This document shows positions 1-13,984 of a stretch of 64,000 bases of DNA, piece after piece; position 1 is the stretch's first letter, and every line of letters begins with the position of its first letter. The translations under genes were made by a program, and so were the position numbers. Under the pieces are notes generated by a model. That model saw nothing but the letters and a program-made list of their open reading frames with translations, searched no databases and was not told the DNA's origin. The DNA is from Pterois miles (taxonomy: Eukaryota; Chordata; Actinopteri; Perciformes; Scorpaenidae), in assembly GCA_947000775.1 (NCBI GenBank), contig CAMQGK010000341.1, positions 7,838,501 to 7,902,500 of the forward strand, in the 5' to 3' direction.

Positions 1-2711
1 CCCTCGTCTTGCACAACATACGTCACCAACACTAGCCAGCTAGCTAACTTAGCTATGTTCCACGCACAAGTGAAACGTTGCCTGATGCGTCTTTTTAGCA
101 GCCGGAGAGAGAAAGAACAAGTGAGATCTGTTGCTGTTGTGAGTTCATCCCAGTAGGAAACGCACAGGCAACGTAGCTTTAGAGAGACAGACGTCACTTA
201 GGCGACTTGTGGTATGTCGTCTCTCTAATTCTGTATTTTCTATAATCTTATACTTCAAGTTTTACAAATGCAACTTTATCCACAGTCCAGTACTACAATG
301 TTCAGTCTTTGCACATTTTCAGTAACTATTTTCCAACATTTCTAATGTTTAGAGACTGAATTTCCTTTACACGGCCTTTAAACACAAAGAGAAAGCAAAC
401 TGTTTTTTTTAAACTGAATACTTTTATTTAATCCTTTTTTAAATGTCTGTCTCGCCACCATTCACAGTTTACTTCAATGTTTTGCATTCATTGTGGGACA
501 ATAGTGTCCGCCAGCAATACCCTCAAAAAATCTGCAGTTTTAAGTGTACTTGATTTTGTCACTTTTCAAGTGTGAAGTGGAACCAGGATACGGCTTCAGT
601 TTTAGAGTGTGTTGATGGTGTACACTTCTGTCCCACAATGCACAATTATCCACAATTGTGGATAACAGTTTTTTTTTTAACAATATCAAACTTTCTCTTT
701 GTGAAGTGTGATCGGGACTGCAACATCTAAAGTTGCAGTTTGATTGACAACACGTGTACTGTACCTTATAACCCGTTAGTTATACTTACTGCCAAATTAA
801 TACAATATATATGAAGATAGCCAACAATCAGCATGCAGTCAGGAACTGTCACAACATCTCTGGTGTAAATTTAATGACTTTATCATCAAAAACTACCTGA
901 TAAATCTAATCAAACGCTGTCAGTTGAGTAGTGTGTTTATACTCGTTTGCTACCGTGGGTCGGTATGAAGACGAGGATGTACTGTAAGGACCTTGAAAGG
1001 ATAAAAGAACAATTAGTAGAGATTACAAGAAATAAGAGTAGTGCTAAAACACACTTTTGCACACACGCACGCACACCAATCAATCTCCATTGTGGCAGCA
1101 GGGCAGCGGCAGCTTGGCAGCAGCTAAGTGGAAATCATTTACTTAAAGTCATTATGGAAAGGAGAAAGAGGTCACCCGTTCTGCGAGGCACAGAATCCCG
1201 CTCCTCCACAGCGCCGCTATCGCAACACCATCGAGACAAAGATACCAACACCATTTAACAGCCATCTTATCATCTGACTCACTGATACTTCGTATTTTAT
1301 TGTGTTATCAGCTAGGTTTTCAATAATTCATTGTGATTTAAAGTTCACGTATATAAGTCACTGTCCCATACACCTTGTGCATGAGCATAAATTGACTGTT
1401 GCGGCCTTAGTTACTGTTGCTAAGCCTGTCAAGCTTTCTATTCCTGCCCATCACATGAGCAATTTACCACTCAAACCACTTCTTTTCTTTCTTCCATAAA
1501 TATCAATCAGTGGTAAATATATTTTAGTGCAGAGCTACCTAGAGTTTTACATCTGTCCCACAGACTATTTATTCTGTCTGAGGACGTCACAACATCCGGT
1601 TGAAAGGTCATTTAAATGGACACAAACAAACTGAGTAAAACTACTGTGAGGGATTCACAGTGCTGAAACTCCCTTAGTTCAGTCGGTGAAGCTTTCTGAT
1701 AAGTTACCGCAACTTCATCATCATCGCCGGATGCAGGTTTTTGTTGCATAGTAACGACAGGAAGGCAGCCTCCCAAGCATCTTGGATAAAAGCAAGGCTG
1801 GCGTTTTCTACACGCAGCATGTGAATGGTCCCTTATTGTACTATAGTACGAGTGGTGAGTTAGTCCTAATAAGTATGATCAGATCAGACTTGTATTTCAC
1901 TGTAACGTAACCCTGTTTGGCTACTTAGCTTACAAAACAGAGGCTAGATTTATGCTTTACTGTTCAAAGATTTTCATGCATATTTTCAAACTGTGTATAT
2001 TCATTTTTAACATTAAAGACATAAAAGCTTTGAGGATGAGCACTAACTGATGAGCCTGCTATCTCAGATAGTGAGTTTCCTGGGGTTGCAGCAGTGTTGT
2101 TGGAAGTATGGCATGGCTGTGTTGCTGCTGTAGGTTATAAGCTAGTTAACCAGACATGCTAAAGTTTGCAGCTTACATTAGAAGAGAGAAACACACTCTT
2201 AAATCCAGTCCTTGCTCTTGAGTGTTGATCTTACTACTGTCTCACGCACATTGCTTCAAAATGTGGAGAAATCCAGAGTTTGACTATGAATCCAGGATGC
2301 ATACACCACTATCAGACTCACATCAGTGTATTCTGGTTTGAAATCCAATTTTAAAAACGGGACACTCACTTAAAAAGTGCAGGTACCGTTTTACTATTTG
2401 GCTTTCCGGTGTGAATGAATATAAATGTATAAATCTAACGAACGGAGGTGCTAATAGGAGAATACATGTTCAGCAAAACCCTCCCCTGTATAAATAAAGT
2501 TCTTTGTGCAAACTCAGGCTGTCAGCCACACCAGCCGACGCTTCTCATGTAGATCAGTATTGATCGGACAGTCAGAAAGGCGGCAGAGGTCATGTTTAAG
2601 TTAAGGTCAACTAATGGATTCTTCTGTGTCCCAGTAAGTCCCGCGTCAATGCAACTGACACTTTAATTACACAGCTAGCATTCCACCACACAGTGACAGT
2701 GTTAGCGTTAC
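1..2711. other. Left end, probable DISC1 3' intron, no recognised gene
   Basis: I see no exon here that I can defend on either strand. The minus strand should eventually carry the last DISC1 exon, whose human counterpart contains an MVKETLQAM motif, but no matching translation was found. The sequence is AT-rich with poly-T runs and short open frames that look random. The last DISC1 exon is therefore either beyond position 1 or too diverged to recognise by eye. Confidence 0.4.
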
Positions 2712-2760
2712 CAACCTCTGGGTGATTATCCTCCATGCAGAACAAAAACTCCTCCAATTT
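2712..2760 (-). CDS. disc1: DISC1 exon 12 (tentative)
   Basis: This is a possible 49-nt exon following exon 11. A strong acceptor (pyrimidine-rich tract ending TTGTTGCAG) precedes it. It opens in phase 0, which fits the phase-0 end of exon 11, and encodes KLEEFLFCMEDNHPEV before a possible donor G|GTAACG. The peptide weakly resembles the human DISC1 C-terminal segment KKLLYLEDQLHTA. The match is short and the donor could instead be five bases earlier. If correct, at least one more exon lies further left. Confidence 0.4.
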
Positions 2761-3130
2761 CTGCAACAAAAGGGAAACATTTGTTGAGGCCACAGAGTCA
2801 TAAACCTGCTCATGAATTATTGAAAATGCAATTATGTTGGCTGTGTACTGTATGTGTGCAACATCATCATAATGAGAAGAGGTTGTAATTATTCATCACC
2901 CAAACTGACAAGGAGAAAATAGATTAACTGGCTCATCTGTACTGTTGTTTCCTTTGTTAGTATTCAAATGTGTAATTGTACATTCTTCACTAAGGAAGGA
3001 GATAATTACTGTACCTACTGGAGGCTAACATATTGTTTGTGGCTTTAGGGTAAGTACATAAGAAGGCACGGTAACTACAAATGATAATCAGCAACGTTTT
3101 AATTGTTTTTTAATCAAAAATTGTGTAAAG

Positions 3131-4029
3131 GCTGGTTCAGACTACACAGTATCAGCCCGATTATAGCACGAAGCAGTCGTTGGGTGTCGGAACGACAATG
3201 AGTGTTGTGTGCGATAATTAGGGCTCCCAAATATTTTTTTCTGGGCTTTGAAGCTTCGGTGAGCGAGGTATTCAAAGCTGCAGATCAGCGCCACTGCCAC
3301 ACTACGCATACGCATACGCACACCTCGACCCTTAACAAACAGCCGTCTGAGAATAACTGGTAATAATTCATTTTGAATATGAATAATAAATAATGTTGGA
3401 TTATTCCTTATTTCGTGGGCTATTTTGGGGTTTATATATTATCTTTACATACTTCAATATATTAAAAACAAAAAAAGAAGGATTCAAATCGTGATTTGGA
3501 GGTCGATTACCATGGCAAAGGTGGAAGCATTGGGGTCAGCCCTAATCGATCTTTTCATCCCGTGTAGTGTGTCACAGTAGACAACGAAGTCTTGGATTTG
3601 TTTTGCCTCCCTTTGCCTTGTGACTTTGACCAATAGGAGCACACAGAAATCTGTCACACAGGCACGCACAACTGTAAGCAATGGCGAAAAAAGAAAGAAG
3701 AACGATGTCGGTGCTGTGAGGTGGAAATGGAGGATAGATTTGTGGAGCTGTGGAGAAAACACCCCAGTTTTCGATGCTCCCTCGAGGGACCAGAGTGAAA
3801 AAAGAAAAAGCAGAGGCACTTCAGTAAATCAATGAGTAGGCTACTGCCGTTAGTACCAAGCTTCTTTCCCGATGATGTCACACACGTCGTGAAAGACGAC
3901 AAAGACGATCAGCCGGGGACCAGTGTGTAGCCTGTTACGTCTCTTGGCCAAGTCACGACAATAATTTATGACTCTTCTTAACCATTAAACCGTTTTAACC
4001 AACAAAAATATTGTACAGTCTGAACCAGA
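3131..4029. mobile_element. Non-autonomous DNA transposon, outer element
   Basis: The two ends form an imperfect terminal inverted repeat: CTGGTTCAGACTACACA at the left and its near complement GTACAGTCTGAACCAG at the right. No transposase frame is present. A second element is inserted inside it (3219-3545), so this one is the older of the two. It is probably a hAT-like miniature element, but the superfamily is a guess. Confidence 0.55.
3219..3545. mobile_element. Nested miniature inverted-repeat element
   Basis: The segment begins TAGGGCT and ends AGCCCTA, and lies wholly inside the larger element at 3131-4029. The ends resemble a common fish repeat whose terminus reads AGGGCTGACCCC. No coding capacity is seen. 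Confidence 0.45.
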
Positions 4030-5875
4030 CATAACATGTAGCTTCATGCCATCAATGCTTTGCTCTCCAGTGAACTCTTCATACAGTATCTTCAGATTGT
4101 TCAAACGCTCCAATTTCTAAACCTGACACAACCTGGATTGTCTGGATTGCTCCAATTACAGTACATCCATCTCACAGCAACATGTAATCTGTCACATGTA
4201 GTTTTCTAAAGGTTTTCTGGCATCCAGCTGATAAAGTACCCTTCTATTGTCTGTTGTCTTGACATGAAAATCCTTTTGATATACCTAGAATATTTAGAAA
4301 AATAATACTGCTAGAAGATACTAAATGACTGGAATATAATGAAAAAAATAAGTGTTTTTTATTAAATTTTCTGGACAAATATTGTCCACTTTATGTGCCG
4401 CTATGCATCTCTTCTCTTTGATGTGAGATTACAATAATAATAATAATGCTGCAAAGAGCATTTGCAGTACAGATGGTATTTTCCTTCTCTGTTCATGAAT
4501 GTTGTAGATTCTTTTCACTGTGTAAAACATATTCAAAGCGAAATTGTGACTCGTGTCCAAAGGGAAACTCTAAATTGAGCAACACTGCCGTTCGAAAATA
4601 TTCAAGGATTTACGCTAAAATCTAAAACTTAAAAAATAAAATGTACTCTTGCAGCATTGAGCTCCAGTGTTTCTAGCTTAGAGGACACAGAAAATTGAGT
4701 GCATGGGACGGAGACAAAAGAGAGAAATGTTTGGCTTTCTCACCTTTTAGTTCTTGCAGAAATGTTAGGAGGGGCCGGGCTTTGGGAGGAGAAAGAAAAG
4801 CAGAGAGAAACAAAGGGAAAGCAGAAAATGGAACCATGCAGTTTGTATAATGCGGTCAGCAGGCAGGGCAGGGAAAGAAGACATCAATGCAACGCTTATA
4901 TTTATGGTTGCACAAAGCAAGACTGTGAGAGGAGGTTAAGAGGGTGCAACAGTAGAAGAATTAAATATGACAACGAGAATCCACAGATTCCAGTTAATAC
5001 ATGCCAACAGCACCAGTAAAGATCACTGAAAAATATTTGCTTATGGCTGCAGTCCAGTAAATCCATACTGAAGTACATTTAAATTACAATATCAGCCACT
5101 GCTTTAAAGCAGCAAACATGATATAAATCACAGTCTGTGAGACAAACTAACAAAATATAGTCTCACAAAAACATGTCTGGCAAATGGGCTATTTTTTTTT
5201 TTTTTATTACTGTTGGCTTTGTTCCTATCTCAGACGAGTCTGTCAGACTATGTGGGCGGAGGAAAGTGTGAGTTGGACTCTGCCCTGAGGCAGTGGACCT
5301 CAACTCACTGTGGGATAGACCAGCATAGAGCGCTCGCACAAACACACACATACACACATGCATTCCTGCTAAACGCATGCAATCATGCACAAAGAGGCTC
5401 TTAAATCCACACTCTGTAGAACGAAACTCTTCAAGGAACCCAAAATATTTCCAAATGGTCGCCTCCCCAATGCCCACATTTTCCTCATTTAGAAAAACCT
5501 TCGAGCAAAGCTGCTAACAGACTGCTGCTCATCTCGCTGTAGCCGACAGACTTTTATATTCTGACAACTGAATGTGCGAACTAGAAATGTCCTCTCTAGT
5601 CAATTGGTAAGACTGCCCGAGCAGGCACGCTTTATTTGAGTTCACATTTCACAGCACAGTAAAAAAAAAAAAAAGAAAAAAAAGAAGTGAATCTTAAAAT
5701 AGACCTCCAAGTAGCAAAGATGTATTATTATGTGTAGACAGTATGTCAGACTTCAGCAGTGGACAGCCTCAAAAGGGCATCTTTTATCCTCTAAATGTCT
5801 GTCTCCACACATCGATCTGTCATGCACGCCGCTATGAAGCCATTGTGTGTTGTTAACAAGACACTGTGGCGTTAC

Positions 5876-6119
5876 CTTTGTGAACTCAGAGTTCTGTAAA
5901 TTTGCCTCGGGACACCAGCGCCCTCCCAACGCAGTCAGCATGGCGCAGTCTTCTTCTTCTTTGGTGCACGGCTGGGCTGGAGGATAAAGTGCTACAGTGG
6001 GGAGGTCTTCCATGTCTCCTCCGCTGCAGCTGGGAGTTCGCAACTGGAGGCCTCGCAGGAACAGGTGACACGCTTCCAGGTCGGCTTCCCAGATCCGCTC
6101 CAAGCCCGGGCAGCCACAG
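5876..6119 (-). CDS. disc1: DISC1 exon 11
   Basis: This 244-nt exon enters in phase 2 after the acceptor CTCTATAG and ends in phase 0 at the donor AAG|GTAACG. It covers about residues 644-725. The peptide GLERIWEADLEACHLF matches the human segment GKVWEADLEACRLL almost residue for residue, and LRGLQL continues the match. The rest is diverged and acidic, with EEEDCAMLTALGG aligning loosely to the human EESYILSAELGE. Human exon 11 has two donor sites (the long and long-variant isoforms differ by 22 residues); no corresponding insert is evident here. Confidence 0.9.
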
Positions 6120-6973
6120 CTATAGAGAGGAACACGCCGGAACATTATACCATACAGTGCAATACAAGATACAGTGGGATACATTCTAATATACCACATG
6201 ATAAAACACATGAAGTGAAAAACATGGCAAGACAAAACATACTGCAGGATGCAACACATGTCATGCAATATAGTACAATGTGGCCCAATTCAGTAAATTA
6301 CAAATATTATCCGTTAAATATATGATACTCTATATACTACATAGCAGTAAATATATTCATATATATTTATTTATTTTGTCCATCCGTTCATTGGCGTGTC
6401 GCACTTTAATTTCCGGGGCAGAACTTGGACACTGCTTGAACTTCAGATTTGGTGTGATGGTTGACACTGTTTCCTAGTTGTGGGTTTAGAAGTTCAGGGT
6501 GATGCTATTAAGTTTTTTTAATTTTCTCTCAAAACAGTGATTATTTTCAACTTTTACTCTATTTCTGGAGCAGAACTCAGAAACTACTACTTCACTTATG
6601 AACTTCAAAGTTGGTATGATGGTTGACAGTGTTGCCTAGTTGTGCCTTTTGATGTGAGGGTTCGAGAATGCCCAAAATGTTTGAAATTTGGGCAAAAAAT
6701 GTGAACTTTCCATTTTTTATTTTGCTTCCATTGCTGAACTTATTAGAATTGTTATATCCCCAATGGAACAAAGTTGGAGTTGTGTATATAACACTCTATG
6801 TGCCCTGTTTGCATGCAAAACCTTTGGCCCTACATTAGTAGGGGTCAGGCAGTGAGCAGGGTTATATGAGCCATGCACATTCCTGCCTTGTTGTTATATC
6901 ATCTACTAAAGATTTGGAAACAGAAAGTAAACACGTGCATATAGCATATATATATATATATACATAGCATGCA

Positions 6974-7339
6974 TTAAAGGACTAGTGTGTAACATTTCGA
7001 GGGATCTATGAGCAGTGGAAGTGGAATATCATATTCATAACTGTGTTTTCATTAGCTTAGCCACCGTAGTTCTCCGACATGCTTGTGAAACTGCGGTAAC
7101 GTGAGCCACAGTGTAAAACTGTGGTACTGCCAGCTGCTGTCTGACTTCTGTTGCTCCTAAAGAAGTGTCATTATGATATGGATGGCCTCTGAGTGAGGAA
7201 AACAACATTACCATGGTTTTGCACTTGGCAGCTGATATTACCACAGTTTTGTAAAGTAAGGAGCGAGCGGAGGGGTACTTCGTTGGTTGCAATATTCAAT
7301 TACACCACTAGATGCCACCAAATCCTGCTGTCCCTTTAA
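6974..7339. mobile_element. Miniature inverted-repeat element
   Basis: The element starts TTAAAGGAC and ends with CCCTTTAA, and the interior has no coding capacity. Its size of about 365 bp and its AT-rich insertion site fit a MITE. The interior phrase GTGTAACATTT recurs in similar form near 11178, suggesting a second, decayed relative there. Confidence 0.45.
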
Positions 7340-7636
7340 AATAGGTCTGCATAATAAATAATAAAATTATCAATCACTATATGGCCTACGGCAATATTCA
7401 TTAAAGGTGAAACGTGTCAAAATATTGTTGTGCTGCATAGACGTCCTGGCCTACACATAATACTCTAAAACCTTAAGAAAACTTCCACAAAAAGCACATC
7501 ATAATCAATTTAATGTTTTTCAATGACAATGAGAATAATGATCTAAAAATGATCCTTCCCTCTGATATCACAAATCATATCGCAATTGGTCAAAAATAAT
7601 TGCAGTTAGATATTTTTACAAAAATGTTCAGCCCTT

Positions 7637-7910
7637 CTTTAAAGAAATAGTTTGGCATTTTGGGAAACACACTCACTTTCTTGCAGAGAATTAGATGAGA
7701 AGATCAATGCCACGCCTATGTGTGTCTGATAAGTACTGACTTGGAGCCAGGAGGTGATTAGCTTAGCTTAGCATAAAGACCGGAAGCGTGTTCCTTGTGA
7801 CCTTTCAGAGGTGTTGATAGGTGCTTCCACTTATTGCTAAGCTATGCTAATGTCCTGGCTGTAGCTCAGCACTGAAAGTACAGACATGAGAGTGACCTTC
7901 TCATCTATTT
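7637..7910 (+). mobile_element. MITE family E, truncated copy
   Basis: The left end (AAATAGTTTGGCATTTTGGG) and the interior phrases TTAGCTTAGCATAAAGAC and ACAGACATGAGAGTG recur at 18073-18911 and 39591-40028. Full copies are near-palindromic, because the same phrases reappear in reverse at the right end. This copy loses homology before its right terminus. Confidence 0.6.
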
Positions 7911-10900
7911 CAATCATTTTGAAAGTGGGGGTGCAGGCCCTTTGCGGAGCCCAAAACCAGTACAACAGCACATGCAAAATAACTGAAAAAAGCTCAAGTC
8001 TCCAGTATGCATGCCGCTGCTGCATGATGACTGAGCACTGTAGTTGTAAAGGCACAGTAAAGGACATCTTTAATAACATCTCTGTAATAAAGCACTGACA
8101 AAAGAGAGAGAAATGAATCATTCGGGGATTGTAATTCCGTTGACAAAATGTAATGAGAGCGAGTGGCCTCCTTATATGCTGCCCTTTCCTTCAAAGAGCT
8201 GCAGCAGAGACACAAGACAGAGCCTGGATGTGTTCATCTCTGCCGGGGTCACTGAGCACGAGTTCAGGGGGAGGACAAGAAGATTGCTTTTTGTTTATCT
8301 ACTCAGTGAGTTACAGTCGGTCCTCCTTTTTCACTCTCGCTTGCCCCTGACCTCTGTGACATCCCGGACGCAAGGCTCCCAGAGTAAAAACAGAAGAGAA
8401 CCATTACAGCATCTCCATCTGATTGAATGTATTATTCAGACAATGAGCAGCACAGTCTGACCAGTGTGGTCCCTGATCGTTGTTCCACGTTAAGCTGGTC
8501 ACACCAGGGGCTTTATGGTTTCTGGTAGTCCACCATGGTGGGCATCAGAGTGTTTTCTGGCTTTCCTAAAAAGTTGTTTTCCATTTCCTTTAATTTAAAT
8601 ACTCCTCCACTGGCTCACATTTGAGACCTCTGACCTTTTAAAATATTGATATTTATTCCCCTTCTTCTTTCAGTGACCTTTAGATAACAACTCATTCCCA
8701 AATAATTGTGGTGCCAGGTGACATTTTAAGGACTAAATCCGTTGATCTTGTTAGAAATTCTACCTTTTTAATTTGGTTTAAGAGACAAGCAATAAATTGC
8801 TAAAGCTCCACACTGAAGAACAGAAATATTTCTCTGTCTCTATTAATAACATCCGTGTTTCCAGGAGTCCATCTTCTGTAAAAAAACACACTAAAGCTGA
8901 CAGGATGTGAAGACAAAGATGTGGGTTTTATACATACAGTAAGAGATGCAGCAAACATTTCACACACTAAGCTAGGGGAATAACAAAATATAAAAAATAT
9001 TGCAATATTATTTGTGATATCGATTCTCAAAAACTCTTGATTTTTAACTTTAAGATGAACACTGTCAGTATTTTATTTCATTGGCAAAGAGATGTCTCTC
9101 AGTGCATGTGCCCTCACAAAGTAGTGCTATGATATTGAATATTATATTGATTGTGATAAATGTTAAACTCTTTAAAAACTGCATGATCCTGTTAAAATCG
9201 CTGAAAATAAAAAGCTAGAGCATTCGTTCTTTTTGCAGCAGAAAGCTAAGGCTTCACGTAATCACGCTGTACGCTTGTGATGACGTCATTGAGTTACGTT
9301 ACGTGTGTAGCGTAGCAAAACTCTCAAAACGCCTTTGCACTCATAAAAATTAGCATATCTCAAAAACTAAACATGTGTACATTTCAAGTAACTTATATTA
9401 ATGTTCACGAGTGTTCATGTTTCAGCATTTAAAAATCTTTTCGATCAATGTTTTTGTGTTTATGAAAAAAACATGTCCGATTTTTATATTTTTTTATGAC
9501 AATTTCTGTACTTGTACTGTCAATTGTTATGGTTTATTGACTTATATAACGTTTTAGCATCGGTTGTACAGAGTTTAGGGATATGAAGGATTTGAAGTAA
9601 CCAAGAAAGAAATAAGCAAAAATACCAATGTAGGCGCTGTTGCAGAGTTCAAAGGGTTAATACAGATCCCAATTTTTTTATTGCATAAAAACTATTGTTT
9701 TTTTTTTTATATTTATTAATTATTTTATTATTATACTATCACATGACTATGTTTTCCTCAAAGGAAAATTAAAAATCACAATATTGCCATGCTTACAGTA
9801 TTATAATATATCACAATATAGTGAATGATAACCCCTGCATCATAATACCTATCGTATAGCCAGACAACCCTGCTCTAAGCACAAATATACTTACCTTTAA
9901 ACCCCTATAATATAGTCAGTATTTTGATTCAGAGTGCCTCCTTGCTGCGCAGTTAGAGTTGAGAAATTGCTCATTCTCCATCATACATAAACAAACTCAA
10001 AGGCAAAATGCACCCAGACAATATTGTTTAATCTCTCCCTCTGTTCCCTCCACTCTCTCTCAGTGATTTGAAAATTGAATGCCACTTGTTTTCCAGCCCA
10101 TCTCCTGCCTGAAAAGGCTGCCAACCTCTGTACCCTGCCAACGCACGCCTCTCAGCCGTGCTGTAACCTTCATTTGGCACACAGACAATAGAAAAATTGC
10201 CGGGCCCAGCCCCCCTGCCCTCGCCAATTCGCTACTCAACGCCACCGCTGCTGAATTCTGCTATAGTGGGGACGCACCCAGTGAGCCACGCCATTGTTAT
10301 TTGTCTCTTCTGGAGTGGAGAGAGACACACACAGATGTGGATGGGCACACATGTGTTAACTTACACACACACATACCCATAAATCATTGTCTGTGGGGAT
10401 TCAGTGTTGTACAATCATAAATTCCTCTAAAAGTGTCAGCCTCATCTATCAGTAAGCTTCCCTTCAACGACAACCACAATTCATTACAAATTACTGGCAT
10501 TGACATTAGAGCTCTGTGTACTGGAAATGCAGACAACATGTCAGCTCCTAAGCATCCCTGTGATGATGGCCTCCTGGTGCCCGTCGGTATGAACTCCTCG
10601 CCCGGGGGTTAATTGGTGGCAGCCGCTCAGCCCGCCATCTGACAGTGGCAGGGTGTGGGTGTGCAGCTCCGCCGATGGCCCAGTAATAAGAAGGAGAGAC
10701 AGGCAGGCACACTCCGTCTACAGCCCCCCTGTGGGACCGCTGACTGACAGGACTGCTCTTTCTCCTCAAGGCATTACAGACAGAGGGAGGATTATAAATA
10801 AAACTGTTGAAGGAAGGAGCAGCGGCCCGGTCCTGCTGGTACCAGTAGGTTCAGTTAGACCTCTCCAGAGTGAAAAGTCACAAAGCGAGTTCACAGCCCC

Positions 10901-13900
10901 ATACTGTCTGGCCAATATTCTACTCAGCTCAGGTCTCACACATGAATACCAATGACAGACTGTGAAAAACAGCCGCTATCTTCAGTCACAGCTGGAGTTT
11001 TTAGTTATCTAAAGATCAGCCATTTCCCAAAGAAATTACTCTCCCGAAAAAAAAAAAAATTAATGTGACTTTCACCTGTAGTCTCATGTCAGCGCTTCTG
11101 ATATTTTAGGATCCCCAAAAGCCATAAACACAACCAGAGTTCACACATTAGAAAGCAAATTTTCACCTTGAAGGTGGAGCGTGTAACATCTGGTGGTGAG
11201 GTTACAGACTGCAACCTCTCCCAAGTGCCAAGCATGTAGGACAACTATGTGTAACATGACACATTAGATACACAGTCTTAGCTTATAGATTGTTACTATT
11301 GTTATCACTTCCGGTAATTGGCACAGGGGTATGGTTTCACCTATTTTTACCTGTTCACTATGACTGCGCGTGTTAGACAAAGAGGGTGACATCGGCTTAT
11401 TTTCTGTTGACATTCACTTGACCACATAGTTTAGTTATTCCAGTTAGACTACATTAATGTTTGTAATTCCTGTCATTTAATAAACAGTAAAACGAGTCAC
11501 ACAGTAAGAACCTATTTTAACTTGTTAGTGGCTTTCAATTGATGTTAGTCGCTACAGTAAGTGTCAGTTGGTCTGCCATCAAACACAACACAGAGACTTG
11601 GCTGTCACCACTATCGGCAGTGGTAGAAAAACCTCCTGTTACATGCGGTACAAATGGCCTCATCTAGAGCCAGTTATTGTAAGAGTAGTGTAGGTCATTT
11701 GAAGAATAGTAACGTTAACGAGTAACGTTATCGCCCAAACAGTAAAAGTTCAGTGGTTTGTCCGTCGTGGGCTACTGTTGAAACATGGCTGTCCATGAAG
11801 AGAGGACCTGACGTCTATGTGATGTGCGTTCAACATATCCAGGGTACCTTCTCTTTATCTAGCTTAACTGACCCTATCAATCACGATCCCGCTAAACGGT
11901 CTGACGACGGTGGTTATCAGTTCGGTAAGTCAACCCAGGATTCCTCAAGTGTGCAACATCTGTCCAATCACAAACATTGACAAGTCAGCAGAGCGGCCAA
12001 TTTGACAAAGAAAGAGTGAGCTATATTAGACAAATGCAAGGAAGTTAAACACATAATCCAGACTAAAATTAACACCGTTGAAGCTGCCAAATGCAGGAAG
12101 GACAGCTGGCAAAAGTCAGATATATTTGTCTAGATTGGGCTGTGACATATAAATAGCTTTCAGAAGTGTAATGGGTGAGTTAATTACACTTCATTATGGC
12201 CTTTGTCAAAGCTGTGGTGTGCGTGACTGTTCCAGCCTTCTCTCAGCTGCGTCCCCGACGCTGGCGGTGTGAAACAGACTTTAGAGCAAGTAAAAAAGTA
12301 AATATAAAAACAGTTCAAAGCGTTAAGCACCCACAGCACAACCAGCTGTCCTTCCTGCACATGTCAGGTTAATTGTGATTTAAACTTCTTCGTATTTATG
12401 TTGTATTATCATATGATCTGCGCGCTCAGCTTTGAGCGATCAATCGGCGGTGCTTTCATACGAGCTGATCTGTTATCTGGAACATCACCTGCTCCGGACC
12501 AGGTTAGGTGTTCATCAATAGTTACTATGACGATGTATGTATGTATGTACCCCGGTAAGATGGAAAACCCAGGGTTAACCCTGAAGTTACCCCACTAACG
12601 CCAAATCCTGCTTCGTAGTACAGACCTCTGCTCCTGTTATTTTGATATAAATGGCTCATTCTAAGGCAACAAAAACAAGTCTTATTTTCAGGTGACTGTA
12701 CACTAAAGAAGACTTATTATATTCCTTTAATCATGTAGAAACATCCCAGATAACACAGCCGAGGAGAGGTGCTAATGATATGGTGAAACAGAAAGTGGTG
12801 ACTATTGAGGTGTGATGGTGAACTGAACAGATTATTAGGTGGATAGCTGCAGCTCGATATCTTGGGAGGTTTTTACAGCAGACAGCTGAGCAGCCAAGGT
12901 CCCTCTGTTAAAAACACTTTACATTTGTCTTCTGTACATTCACAGTTGTGTACATTAATAGTGATAATCGAGTCCTCTGTTTAAACAAAGAGAACATGTC
13001 TGGTCTGCATATTTTAATGACTTCTTCACCAGTTGCATTGTACCCATTAAATATGATAAATGACATCCAATTCTCAAGAACTGAATGCATAAATGTAGGA
13101 AATATTCAAGTGGCATTTCCTAATGAAGCATCTACATAATGCATTGAACAACTGTGTGCTGCTGCTAATCTGAATAAAATGTTTTATTTTTGTTCTGGTG
13201 ACACACTTACAGCATCTGTGCCGCTCTAACATCCTGCTCTAGTCTTTAGCAAAGAAGAGATAATTGGTTTTTTCAACACCAGCCGTCTCCACGGAGACCA
13301 GACATCTCACCAGTACTAATCTGCCTCTCTGCTCCCCCTCCCCCTCCTCCTCCTCTCCTCACCTCCCATCACCACGGCACTCCATCAACGGTAATGTACA
13401 TTAGAGCTGACTGATAAAACGTACAGTGGCTGACGGATGCATGTGTGTCTGGGTTTGTGTGTTTTTTATGTGGGGACAATTGCCCGTTCAATCAAGCCGA
13501 ATGTGTGTCACTGTGCCAAACTGGGGCTGGAGGAAGCTACTGGTCCTCGCCTGAAGGCAAAGCTGCTGTTGTGATTTGATCTAGACTGCCTCTGGTTATG
13601 GAAGCTGATCCAAAGCTGGAGAGCCAATCAATTAATGTAGAATGTGATGAGCAGGAAAATCAGTTTACAGTATCCAATACCCAATAAGGTGTCCTTTAAT
13701 GGGATTTTTATTTCAATAGTGGTGTGGTTAGGTACATGTGGTCTATATAATCAAGTATCTATTGATTTAAACTAAAATGGTATTGCAGAATATAGTATAG
13801 GAGCTCTGTTAATGGGGCAGATATAAAGCACCCAGTGGACAGAGCATTCAATCATGTGTTTTGTTTTATTGATATTTGTAGTACAGTCTTGGACTGATAC

Positions 13901-13984
13901 TGAAAGAGGCGTTCTGGATTTAAAATCTCAGTAGTTTACAGAAGTGGAGAATAAATGGAGATTTTCACCTAAAATAGTTTAGTG

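Larger units (their letters stand above)
2761..5875 (-). other. DISC1 intron 11 (if exon 12 is real)
   Basis: This stretch holds a nested pair of inverted-repeat elements (3131-4029), homopolymer T and A runs, and no convincing exon. The open frames at 4699-5019 and 5163-5477 have no similarity I recognise and no splice or start context. Confidence 0.5.

Noticed and set aside
947..1258. Plus-strand 103-codon open frame
   Set aside because: Composition and context look random and no family is recognisable.
1690..1830. Minus-strand peptide around AWEAAFLSLLCNKN as a final DISC1 exon
   Set aside because: It does not resemble the DISC1 C-terminus and has no supporting acceptor in the right phase.
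4699..5019. Plus-strand 106-codon open frame
   Set aside because: No recognisable domain, no start or splice context, and it lies antisense in a DISC1 intron; length is within chance.
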